Positions 53,971 through 64,000 of a DNA stretch of 64,000 nucleotides are shown piece by piece; within the stretch, counting starts at the first letter, position 1, and every line of letters starts with the position of its first letter. The notes below the pieces were generated by a model. The model was given only the letters and a program-made list of their open reading frames with translations, made no database searches and was not told the origin of the DNA. A program made the translations under genes and the position numbers. Source of the DNA: Rhizomys pruinosus (Eukaryota; Chordata; Mammalia; Rodentia; Spalacidae); contig VZQC01005558.1 of assembly GCA_009823505.1 (NCBI GenBank), positions 322,890 to 386,889 of the forward strand, written 5' to 3'.

Positions 53971-54770
53971 CTTTTTATGGCGAACAGGGAACACTCAGCC
54001 CTGCTAAGGGGAATGGGGACACAGCGCCTGCTTTGCGGACACTGTGGGGAGCTGACCCCTCGGCGCACAGGCCAGCTGGCTACTTCTCGTAGCCCAGCCT
54101 GGGTGGTACTTCCAACTCAGGCCCTCAGGCTGGACCCACAAGACATGTGTTCCACTCTTGGCCATGACTTCCCACCTGCCCAGAGACTGCTGAACCCTGC
54201 ACAGGAATTTCAGGCTGATGGCTGATGCCCTCCCTTCAGCCAATGTCCACTCACAACACCAGCTCCCCAGATTGGTGGTCCATGAAGGGAGCCTTTTTCC
54301 AACCCAATGGCCACCGGAATGAAATGCAGGCCTACCTTAGTATATATGCGAGAAATAATTAATAAAATAACGGCTGGGAATTCCATGATGATGTTACTAT
54401 GAAATTCAAATTTACTCCTTGCTACAGCTTGCTTTTATAAACCGAATGACATCAGTTCCTAGAGCCAATCATAAGTCCCCCAACTCCACACCACTGCATG
54501 CCGTTGCCCCACCCAGCATCTTGCACCTAGGTCACATTGTGTGCTCCTCCTTGGGGTGGGGTCAGATCCTTGGCCATGAGGTGCCCTGAGGTGTGCTAGC
54601 TGAAAAGCTAGCCTGCAATTCAAGCTGGATTTTCCTGCACTTAATAACACATAACATATATACACATCTACATAAGTATATACATATATGTTTCAAATGG
54701 AATTATGTCACACAGGGTGATAATGCTCCCCCAAAGAAACAAAGATTATCTTTAAAAAAACCCCAGTGCC
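53971..54770. other. unassigned sequence, possible old LTR
   Basis: Moderately GC-rich. CTTTTATAAACCGAATGACATC (54431), CCAATCATAAG and a promoter-like layout could be an old LTR, but no partner or boundary is visible. A 112-codon frame (53887-54225) begins inside the B1 and has no domain. Confidence 0.35.
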
Positions 54771-54779
54771 ATGTATGGG

Positions 54780-55815
54780 AACTCTCCCTTTGAGTTGTTG
54801 GTCAGGGCAGTCAAAGAAACTCTCCAAACAGTATAGGTGATTGCCATCGCCCTTGGATGTCTTGCAGAACTTGAAGCTAAAACCCTATTGCTGAAGACAG
54901 TACCCACTTCATACACAGGACTTGGAGGAACCAAACTGGAACTGACCTGGAAGCCTCCTCCTTGAGAACCAGATCTCTTGGTATCAGAAGGGGCTATGCC
55001 ACCTGCCAAGGAGAAAAGTAACAATTAGTCCTACCCACCTGTAAAGCCTACAAATCATGACAATGACCAGTCCAGCAAGATAGCCCCAATGTCGCTATGG
55101 TGGCAATTTTATCTTGCGGGTCACCAAGAGTTATCTAAATTGGTCTTAAGGCCTGCTCAATAGACTAGAATTTGTGCCTGGTACTTTAAAGCTACCCAAA
55201 TACCTGTGGCTGGAGAGGTCATAGACCCTAGAGAACCTAGTACTGCCATTTTCCTAATCCAATACAAGTCTAAATATTTACCCTTAAGTCCACAGGGAAG
55301 TGTAGCTCTCACCGCTCATCAAAGAAGCTTCTTTTTGCAACAGATGGAGATGATGACACAAATCCACAGCTGTTCAAATTGCAGAGGATAAATGACCACA
55401 GGATGCCCCACCCCGGTTGGTGTCTACAATGCAGCCACTACATTCAAGGCCCAGGGAGCATGATAGAGAAAGACTGTAAGAGCCAGAGGACCAGAGCACC
55501 CCCTGCCTAGACAGTGTCCTCCAGATGTGGCAGGAAAGCTGCACTCGTGAAATCTCAACAACATGGATGCCTAAACAAGACCTACAAAATGACACCACCA
55601 GTTGATGTTTCAACATGGATGGGGGAAATTTCGCCAGGTTCCACCTTTAGATGAACAGCTACAAGTAATTAATGGCTGCTGACAGAGGGAGAATCAGTCT
55701 TCTCTAGGGACGAGCTCCCTGATAGGCTATCCAATTCCAAGTGGTCAGCCTCATCATAGATGGTACAACTTTACATGTGAATTTAAACAGCCACAACTTT
55801 GTTATCCAGTGATCC
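54780..55815 (+). mobile_element. Lx-type L1, long 3'UTR
   Basis: About 1 kb of old rodent L1 3'UTR: GGGGCTATGCCACCTGCC, CCTGTAAAGCCTACAAATCATGACA, TCTCACCGCTCATCAAAGAAGCTTC, CAGATGGAGATGATGACA, GACTGTAAGAGCCAGAGGACC, TCTCAACAACATGGATGCC, AGGGAGAATCAGTCTTCTCTAGGGA and CCAAGTGGTCAGCC in order. Its own ORF2 is not present upstream. Confidence 0.8.
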
Positions 55816-55929
55816 TCAGTATTTCCTTCTTTAGTGAATGGGGTTGCTCATAGTCAGAAGACAAGAAGGTAAATAACTTAAAAACTTAGAATAGCAAGAT
55901 TACGAATTCCTTTTTTTTTCACTGGAATG

Positions 55930-56265
55930 TGGGCTGAGGGTGTCATTAGGGCTCATGTGTTAGAGGTTCGGACTTTAGTGCAGCAGTAGAAACTGGTGAA
56001 CCTTTATGAGGTGGGACTTAGGGAGGGGACTCCAATCGTTGAGGGTAGGGATGTGTGCCACTCTTGACTCCTTGTTTTGAGACTTTATCTCTGGCTCTTA
56101 TGTACTTTTGCCATGATAAGTGCTAGGTTCTTACCAGGGGCTGAGCCAGTGGGGCCATATGACCTTAGACATCCAGCCTCCAGACTATGAGTTAAATAAA
56201 ACTTTTAAGTTAGCCAAACTTCGATGCTTCATTATAGTAGTGAAAACCAGACTAACGCATTACCT
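55930..56265 (+). mobile_element. MST-like MaLR LTR, diverged
   Basis: TTTATGAGGTGGGACTTAGGGAGG.., ATCCAGCCTCCAGACTATGAG, TTAAATAAAAC and ..AACCAGACTAACGCA at the end follow MaLR LTR layout. Confidence 0.6.
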
Positions 56266-56701
56266 TTTCAGACTTACCAAAAGGTGCTGTGATCATCCAA
56301 AAGAGGTAAGATTAAATGTAGCGAGTCACATGGTAATACTTGTAAAGATTAAATATGCTTATGCATATTACACTACTGAAGATAGTGGTTTTCACAAAAT
56401 AACAGCATTAAAATAATTGCTGTGAAGATAAGGCAAGTGGTGGTCACAATGTTTGGGGACCTAGTACCCTATATCAGAATATGTGGACTGGCCCTTGAAC
56501 ACATGGCTGTGCATTGGTCATCAAAGGGAGTCACACTTGGTCTTGAATATGATGTCACATATGGAGGCTCTGTTTCTAGACGCTCTCTACAGCAGCTCCC
56601 AAAGCACAGCAGACAAGAGGTAGTAACAGCTCAGACTACTGTGGAGCCTCAGAAGAGCTGAGGACATTTGGGAAATGTTTTAGTTATAAGATGATGTGCA
56701 G

Positions 56702-56955
56702 GGGGCTGGAGAGATGGCCTAGCGGTTAAGAGCGCCGACCGCTCTTACAGAGGATCCGGGTTCGATCCCCAGCACCCACATGGCGGCCAAAAACTGTCTG
56801 AAACTCCAATTCCAGGAGAACTCCAGTTCCAGGGGAATCCGACACCCTCTTCTGACCTCCGAGGCATTGCACGACACGGGTGCACAGACTTGCATGCAGA
56901 CAGTACATTCATACACATACGGAAATAAATAAAATTAATTAAAAAATTAAAAAAA
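56702..56955 (+). mobile_element. young B2 SINE
   Basis: Complete copy with long A-rich tail (AATAAATAAAATTAATT..). The 14-bp target duplication AAGATGATGTGCAG at 56688-56701 and 56956-56969 is exact. Confidence 0.97.
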
Positions 56956-56969
56956 AAGATGATGTGCAG

Positions 56970-59190
56970 ATTGCAACCTCTGTGCATAGAGAGGCCACAG
57001 AAGAAGGTACCCAGAAGGCTGTAGCTTTGTGTGGAGGACCGAGGGGTACTAGTCACAGAAATAAGAAATAAGAGGCTGTTTGACAGAGAAAAGGGAATCG
57101 AAGGGTGACCCATCATTAGCTTCACTTGCGTCTTCTTTCCATCCCATGTGCACTGGCACCCATGAGTACACCTGGGAAACTGCCAGATCCAACCAATGAA
57201 GAAGCCTATGTCAGTCACCAGAAGCACACAGTAGGTCAATCGCCCTCTTTACAGAGAGTAGCCTGGTCCTCCAGCAGCCATCGTTCATCAGTCACTTCCC
57301 TGCTGGGGCAAAGCTTTGTTCCCCAGCATTCTGAGCTCAGTGCAAGATAATAAGCTTTCCTTAGTCCACTAAGAACCTTCCAGACACCCCTTCAAAGATC
57401 AGAGGCAGTCACAGCACCAGGTGTGGCCCATGCCCACTTGGTCTGTAAGCTCCTTAGGAATAAATGGCTCTGAGGTTGTAGTGAATGGCAAGCCTTGAGA
57501 ACACTGTTAGGAGCTGAGGCACCCAAGCCAAGAAAGGGAACAACAGGCCAAATGGAAAGAAGAGCACCCAAGGGCTCTCCCATTAACACACTGTGACCTT
57601 GGGGAAATCTCTTAATCTTTCTCCACTTGAGTTCTTTCCACTCTACTGGGAGGGATAGGGGCATGTATAAACCACCTATCTAGGCATAATAGTGCAAGGA
57701 TAAACAAAATACAGTTTATCAAGCCCTACAAGCCCCGGCCTCATAGACTTCACCTGTGTGCTGTCCACGACACTCAGGACCTGTGTCCATCTTGTGTCAT
57801 ATAATGTGGCCCGCATGTCTACCTACATAAAGCATACATGCACATACATTGGTTGTTCATCCATTAAGTCCTTTCTTGCCCCACCAACTGTGAATTCTCT
57901 GTTCTGCTTAATTAGCTAACCCTCATGAATGTGCAATTCCTAGTCCCCTTTCTTTTTTTTTACCAACCATGCTGAAATAGCTTTTGTACAAGATAAAAAA
58001 TTGAGATTGTTTAAATGTAGGGGAAACCTCACAAACTGGAATTAAAAGTTGTCTGAAATAAAATGATTCTTTTTCTCATTGCTCAATATTTTGTGAGTCT
58101 GAAACCTACGTTTGACCTTAAGTAATTGCCAAATGCTTGCTAATTTTTGTGGATTAAACAGAATCTTGACTTCCTACTTGTCAGGGTTCTTTTCTTTTTA
58201 TACTTAATATACTACGCAGCAGACAAAAGTTTTATAACAAAAGGGAAACACTTTTCCTTGATTATTTTTTTCAGTAAGAAAAACGAAAATGTCACCTGGT
58301 GGTAAGAGTTTACAAAACATGGTTTGCAACCAAGACCTTGAAAAAATTAATTGTTCACTATGGAACTCAAGTAGAGAATGAGAGTGAGCAAGAAAGGGAG
58401 AAGGAGGAAGAGAAAAGGTACAGGGAGGGAGGTAAAAAGAGAAGCAACTTGTGCTGACGGCAACACTGCATGTTCAAGCAACAGCAGCCACTCCTATGCT
58501 ACAAACCTCAGCATTTGGCACCAGTGGCCCTTTGACTCAACACCCAGCTGAGGGTTTAAGAAGCTGAGACTCCCTGGGTGGAAAGTGCTGGAGCTGGCTT
58601 GTGACTGACAAATCTCCAGCTGCCTTAGCTGAAGAGATTACAGACACCTGCAGCCCCGCTGTGGCTGTCCTTTGTCCAGGGTCACTGTGGAGTCGGTCAT
58701 GCACAAACACACCCCACTGAACCAGGAAATTGGGTCTCCAGGACGGATTTGGACAAGAAGTTGAAAGGAGACTGGTTAGAAAATTAGATTACCAGAGAAA
58801 ATGAATGCCATGCACCTGGCTGCTGCGTAAGCAAGCTTTCTTTGAATTTGCATTAGCTTCCTGCACCTGTCTGAGGTTCTGCATACTTTCCCTTGGGTCC
58901 ATCCACAATAGCTTATACCATTGGCTCAAGGACAAAAGAAAAGAAGGAAAGGGGAGACACAACGCTGTGCAATAGACAGCCTTGGACATTATCTAAGCAC
59001 ATCGTGCGGAGTTACTCAGGAGCACCTCAATATAGCTGTGCACACTGGATGAAAACTGATGTTAACAGGTACTCAGAACATTAATTTTGAAACAGAAAAT
59101 AGAAAATGAAGATTAGGGCAGAAAACAGGAAGGTATCTTTAATCACAAACTTTCCTGAGTCCATTTCACTCCTGAGAGGAGACAGAACTG
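56970..59190. other. unique 2.2 kb without a recognised gene
   Basis: No repeat named with confidence. Frames of 74-90 codons (57126, 57392 minus, 58789 minus) lack domains. A GA-rich purine patch lies at 58380-58440. Confidence 0.4.
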
Positions 59191-59191
59191 G

Positions 59192-59396
59192 TGCATTCTG
59201 GGGGATATGAGGACCCTATATGCTCTAGAAACATCCAGTCAGCCTTCCCCATTCATGACTGGGGCATGCTGGGGAACATGAACAGCCTGCATGTTCCAGC
59301 AGCACCTGACCAGTCCTTCTATTCATGACTGGGGCATGCTGGGGGACATGAGCAGCCTTCATGGTCCAGCAGCACCTGACCAGCCCTTCCATTCAT
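59192..59396 (+). repeat. 70-bp minisatellite, about three units
   Basis: Units begin ATTCATGACTGGGGCATGCT at 59251 and 59321; a more diverged unit precedes (59192-59250) and a partial one follows (59391). Units 2 and 3 differ by about seven bases. Confidence 0.92.
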
Positions 59397-59979
59397 AGGC
59401 TCTAAAATTCAGGACTTGCACAAAATGGTAAACTATGCAGAACAAAATGACAAGAACCAGAAGATTCCAGACACAGTGAGCAGAAGCATTCCTATGTCAA
59501 CTTTTTCATTTGTGCTTTTCCTAACTGTGATATTCTGAGTATAATGCCCACAACAATATGCTTTATAAAAAATTATAAAACCTGAGGAAGGATTTCCAGT
59601 TTTGTCACACTGATTGGTCACGCTATTGGTTTTAGTAAACAAAAACTACTAGGTTGTTTAACATACTTTCAAAGAATTCTATAAATAAGGGTTAAAAATT
59701 AAGTAAAAATATCACAAAAGGACTTCATAATAGGGAACTCAATGAAATCATAGAAACTAACATAAATAATGAATATTCTAGAATGATCAAGGACAGTAAC
59801 TAGAATGAAAACTTTATGGAATGGTCTCAATGACAGAAGGAGAGGGGATAAAGGAGAGGACTTGTGAAAATGAACAAAGATAGATGGAAATAAATCAGTC
59901 TCAACAAGAAAGTAAAATACTATAAAAAATGAAGAGGTCAGAGAAAGTAGGGAGGCAGCATTTAGGAGATGTATACATG

Positions 59980-60167
59980 CAGTGAGAGAAGGCAGTGTCC
60001 AGCAGACAGTATTCCTGCAGTGAGTGAAGGCAGTGTCCAGCAGACAGTACTCCTGCAGTGAGTGAAGGCAGTGCACACAGACAGTATTCCTGCAGTGAGT
60101 GAAGGCAGTGTGCACCAGACAGTATTCCTGCAGCGAGTGAAGGCAGTGTACACAGACAGTATTCCTA
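59980..60167 (+). repeat. 38-bp minisatellite, five units
   Basis: GCAGTGAGTGAAGGCAGTGT..CAGACAGTATTCCT starts at 59980, 60018, 60056, 60093 and 60131; units are 37-38 bp. A 186-codon minus frame (59699-60259) and another overlapping one read the repeat and are not taken as genes. Confidence 0.93.
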
Positions 60168-60732
60168 TAGTGGAATCCCAGAGGTAGAGAACAGCGACCA
60201 AGGGGGAAATGGCTGAAGCCATCCCTAGTCTGACAGAGAATTCTAAACTGAAGATCCATTTATGAATCTCAAGTAGAAAAACACAAGAGAGACATATATG
60301 TAGACATCTCTCAGGACACCACGGAGAACCACAATAAAGGGAAAAGTCAAGCAAAAAAGACAGAAAGGACTTCCCACAGGCTTGGAAGATCCCACCAGTA
60401 GCCCATTTCTTAGCTGAGAAAGTGCAGCAGGAAGTGGCTTTCCAACTACAGAAAGAGAAGGGCAGGAGGGAGTCAAGAGAAGGTAAGGGATGAGAGGGGT
60501 AAGTAGGTAAACATGGAGATGAGATTGTCAAAAACCAAACTTAATTAAAAAAAATAAAAAACTACTGACAGAAAAACTATCCTTTAAAAATAAAGAGAAA
60601 TAAAGACATTTCCAGAAAAATATTGAGAGAATATGTTGATAGCAGCCTTTCAATAAAATGGGAGCAATAGGGAAGGTCGTAAGTCTAAGCAGGCAGGTCT
60701 AAGCAGGGCCAGGAAGAACACGAGGAGGACGA
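60168..60732. other. spacer between tandem arrays
   Basis: Unique, A+G-rich towards 60540-60660; no gene recognised. Confidence 0.45.
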
Positions 60733-62137
60733 GTGCTTGTCCACCTGCTTGTCCACCTGCTTGTCCACCTGCTTGTTCATGTTTGTTCACCTGCTAGTCC
60801 ACCTGCATGTTCACCTGCTTGCCCACCTGCTCGTCCACCTGCTGTCCACCTGCTTGTTCACCTGCTTGTCCACTTGCTTGTCCACCTGCTTGTTCACCTG
60901 CTTGTCCACCTGCTTGTCCACCTGCTTGTTCCACTGCTTGTTCACCTGCTTGTGCACATGCTTGTTCACCCGCTTGTCCACCTGCTTGTCCACCTGATTG
61001 TTCACCTGCTTGTTCACCTGCTTGTCCACCTGCTTGTTCCACTGCTTGTCCACCTACTTGTCCACCTGCTTGTTCACCTGCTTGTCCACCTGCTTGTCCA
61101 CCTTCTTGTCCACCTGCTTGTCCACCTGCTTGTCCACCTGCTTGTTCACCTGCTTGTTCACCTGCTTGTCCACCTGCTTGTTCACCTGCTTGTCCACCTG
61201 CTTGTGCACCTGCTTGTTCACCTGCTTGTCCACCTTCTTGTTCCACTGCTTGTCCACCTTCTTGTCCACCTGCTTGTCCACCTGCTTGTCCACCTGCTTG
61301 TTCACCTGCTTGTCCACTTTCTTGTCCACCTGCTTGTTCACCTGCTTCTCCACCTGCTTGTCCACCTGCTTGTCCACCTGCTTGTTCAACTGCTTGTCCA
61401 CCTGCTTATTCACCTGCATGTTCACCTGCTTGTCCTCCTCTTTGTTCCACTGCTTCTTTACCTGTTTGTCCACCTGCTTGTCCACCTGCTTGTTCCACTG
61501 CTTGTAGACCTGCTTGTCCACCTGCTTGTTCACCTGCTTGTCCACCTGTTTGCTCCACTGCTTGTTCACCTGCTTGTTCCACTGCTTGTTCCATGGCTTG
61601 TCCACCTGCTTGTCCACCTGCTTGTTCACCTGCTTGTCCACCTGCTTGTTCCACTGCTTGTCCACCTGCTTGTCCACCTGCTTGTTCCACTGCTTGTTCA
61701 CCTGCTTGTCCACATGCTTGTTCACCTGCTTGTTCTACTGCTTGTTCACCTGCTTGTTCCACTGCTTGTTTACCTGCTTGTTCCATTGCTTGTTCCACTG
61801 CTTGTTCACCTGCTTGTTCACCTGCTTTTCCATCTGTTTGTTCCACTGTTTGTTCACTTGCTTGTTCACCTGCTTGTTCACCTGCTTGTTCCACTGCTTG
61901 TTCACCTGCTTGTCCACCTGCTTGTCAACCTGCTTGTTCACCTGCTTGTTCAACTGCTTTTTCACCTGCTTGTTCCACTGCTTGTTCACCTCCTTGTTCC
62001 ATTGATTGTTCCACTGCTTGTTCACCTGCTTGTTTCACTAATTGTTCACCTGCTTGTTCCACTGCTTGTTCCCTACTTGTTCCACTGCTTGTTCACCTGC
62101 TTGTTCCACTGCTTGTTCACCTGCTTGTTCCACCTGC
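60733..62137 (+). repeat. 12-bp minisatellite of about 117 units, open in five frames
   Basis: Units are variants of TGCTTGTCCACC, mainly TGCTTGTTCACC and TGCTTGTTCCAC; length is 12 throughout except an 11-bp unit at 60839 that shifts frame. Because 12 is a multiple of 3, three forward and two reverse frames stay open for hundreds of codons, the longest 507 codons (60733-62256, reading VHLL repeats; others read CSPACPPA, STCLFTCL, NKQVDKQV and GEQAGGQA). No promoter, signal peptide or unique domain accompanies any of them, so I do not call a gene. Confidence 0.95.
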
Positions 62138-62339
62138 TCAGCACTGGCTTGCAACCTCTAGCTCCTTCAGTAAGGCAGGAAGAACCACAGTTCACAGAAG
62201 GTGAAGGAAGATGTAAAGGAGTTGCTTGTCTGCAGGAGACACGATCCTGGTTGTAGATAAAAGGATCTTTTAAAAACTGCCAGAACAAATAAAAAGCCTT
62301 ACCACTCGTGCAGACTATGTAACCTATGCACACCTTTGA

Positions 62340-63120
62340 AGTCATGAGGTGAACAAGTCCAATAAAGGTACTTTTACATAAATAGTCAATTTTCATATAA
62401 ATGCAGAATTCAGTAAAGGAAGAGAGTTTGTTTTCAATAAATGGTGTTTTTATTGGGCATCGAAAGGCAATTCATAAAAACTTCTTTACCCTGACACCGA
62501 AAGTATAAGCCATTAAAATAATTTAAAAATTGGAATACTCTCATATGAAAAATGTTGCTCTTCAAAAGAAATAATTTTGAATGTTGAAAGTAAAGTTGAA
62601 GATTAGAAGAAAGTATTTATAAATTCTACCTATGAGAGATTGGATTTCAGTTTGTAAAAAAGTATTTGCAACTCAATTAAGACAACACAGTAAAGGATAA
62701 ACAAAGTACATGCATAAAAATTTCAGCAGAGTACATGATGACAACTGGCTCAAAAAATTTCAGCAGAATAAAACAAATGGCTAATAGAGATTATCAATAT
62801 TATTTCTAAGATAACTTGGAAAAAAAGTACCCAAACCACAGTACATTCACTAGAAGTCTACAGCTAGAAGGGCCAGCAGTAGAAAATGACACAGCAAATT
62901 TGGGACACAGTTCTCCTGTTTATTTAAAAGCAACAACTACATAAATTTACCATAAGACACAATCCCACTCCTAAGCACTTCACAGAGAGAAATGAAAACA
63001 TGTCCATGCAAACACAAGCATACCTAGTCATAGCAATGTGCCTGTAGAGTCAAACACTGGACTCAACCACCAGATCCATTGACTTGTGAGTAATAAAGAA
63101 AATGTGGCAATTAAAAATAG
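62340..63120 (+). mobile_element. ancient L1 ORF2 fragment
   Basis: CACCGAAAGTATAAGCCATTAAAAT, CTCTTCAAAAGAAA, CATAAGACACAATCCCACTCCTAAGC and GAAATGAAAACATGTCCATGCAAACAC follow the order of mammalian L1 ORF2 C-terminal coding, with heavy decay and deletions. Confidence 0.65.
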
Positions 63121-63289
63121 TGAACAACTTTAATATAGACCGGGCATCAATATTTAGTGCTGTGCAAAAGAAAGAAGACACAAAACACTACACAATGTAG
63201 GACTTAATTTATAGGATTTAAAATAAGCGAGTCTGTAACAACAAGGAGAAAGACCAGAAATTGCCTAGGGCTGGCTAGGGGAGACACTG

Positions 63290-63765
63290 GAGGTATGTGG
63301 AGAGGACAGAGAGATTGTGGGAGCCAAGGTGGAAGAGGAATACAAGGAAACCTGTCTGGACACCATGGGGTGGTTGCACCTATGAACTGCAGCACTGTGG
63401 CAGCATGCACAAGACCCGTACAAACCCAAGCTGGACAAAAATACAGCATGGACTGGGGAGGTGGCCAAGAAGCCCCAGCTCAGCTGAGGAGCTACTGGAA
63501 GTTGACAGCTGCTGGGAGACCGAGAGATGGACAGTCAATTTTCTTTAAAGGTGTGAAACCAGGAAGGTTGAGAAATCTCCCAGAAATAGAACTACGCCCA
63601 AGAACATTTGGGGAACACAGATTAGACTTGATAGGCCTTTAAGAAAGAAATACAATAATAGAAGAGATGAAGTTGGGGGTGGTAGAGTGGGGGTGGAGAT
63701 GAGGAGGTGTTTGCATGTCATCATTTTGAAATTCTCAAAGAATCAAAATATTTTTTAAAAATTAT
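63290..63765 (+). mobile_element. Lx-type L1 3' end
   Basis: GAGATTGTGGGAGCCAAGG, TGCACAAGACCCGTACAAACC, CATGGACTGGGGAGGTGG, TTTTCTTTAAAGGTGTG, G-rich tract (63675-63705) and AAATTCTCAAAGAATCAAAAT at the tail. Short frames over it are shadows. Confidence 0.8.
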
Positions 63766-63770
63766 CTGAG

Positions 63771-64000
63771 GACTGGAGAGATAGCCTAGCGATTAAGAGC
63801 ACCGACGCTCTTGCAGAGGACCAGGGTTCGATCCCCAGCACCCACATGGCGGCTAAGAACCGTCTGTAACTCCAATTCCAGGAGAACTCCAGTTCCAGGG
63901 TAATCCGAGACCCTCTTCTGACCTCCGCGGCATTGCACGACACGGGTGCACAGACCTGCATGCAGACAGTATATTCATACACATACAAAAATAAATAAAT
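63771..64000 (+). mobile_element. young B2 SINE, cut by the window end
   Basis: GGACTGGAGAGATAGCCTAGCGATTAAGAGCACCGACG head, GGTTCGATCCCC box B, body intact and tail AAATAAATAAAT reaching the last base. Confidence 0.95.

Noticed and set aside
59699..60531. Two overlapping minus frames of 186 and 189 codons with LPSLTAGIL-type repeats
   Set aside because: They read through the 38-bp minisatellite in two frames; flanks show no coding features.
60733..62256. A 507-codon open frame of VHLL repeats and four other long frames
   Set aside because: They arise from a 12-bp tandem array whose period is a multiple of three; no start context, signal peptide or unique domain is present.

Overview
The window is mammalian intergenic DNA from a muroid rodent. 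Direct evidence is the density of B1, B2, B4 and ID SINEs, rodent-type L1 ends and class II endogenous retroviruses (ERVs). The young B2 copies (GCGCCGACCGCTC.. head, CACCCACATGGCGGC.. body) and the B1 tail CTCAAAAAGACCAAAA differ from the mouse/rat consensus as I know it. I therefore infer a cricetid (vole/hamster/deer-mouse group), not proven. No intact host protein-coding gene was found; nearly all open frames fall inside repeats or are chance.

Layout. 1-6.0 kb: an L1 3' end, degenerate SINEs, an LTR-like repeat split by a B2, a CAT/CAC-rich tract and unique AT-rich DNA. 6.1-17.4 kb: remains of an old class II provirus. Its LTRs lie in direct orientation 10.8 kb apart, with a tRNA-Met-type primer site after the 5' LTR and a broken pol (reverse transcriptase motif YMDS, RNase H, integrase), all riddled with an L1, B1 and B2 insertions. 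17.4-19.6 kb: unique DNA, then an RPL18 processed pseudogene fused to a B2. 19.6-32.2 kb: an old nearly full-length L1 (minus strand) carrying a second, nearly full-length 5.9 kb L1 (minus) bounded by a 12-bp target duplication; each L1 has repeated 5'UTR modules. 32.2-38.4 kb: older L1 3' ends, LTR-like pieces, B4 and unique DNA with a 34-bp perfect palindrome. 38.4-44.4 kb: a solo LTR with clean ends, B1, a U6 pseudogene, a TATC array and B2s. 44459-47488: the youngest large element, a pol-deleted class II ERV with about 2% LTR divergence, a 6-bp target duplication, a tRNA-Ile-type primer site and an in-frame gag-env fusion. 47.5-59 kb: B4, B2, LTR-like repeats, a contiguous 5S rRNA-B1 chimera and a long Lx-type L1 3'UTR. 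59.2-62.1 kb: three independent tandem arrays (70-bp, 38-bp and 12-bp units), the last about 1.4 kb and open in five frames. 62.3-64 kb: ancient L1 and Lx-type L1 remnants and a young B2 at the window edge.

Nothing here looks like a working multigene system. What interacts are the retroelements: L1 machinery explains the SINEs, the RPL18, U6 and 5S copies, their A-tails and target duplications, and two chimeric insertions that look like template switching. The best candidates for follow-up are the tRNA-Ile-primed deleted ERV, the 5S-B1 chimera, the RPL18-B2 chimera and the 12-bp array.
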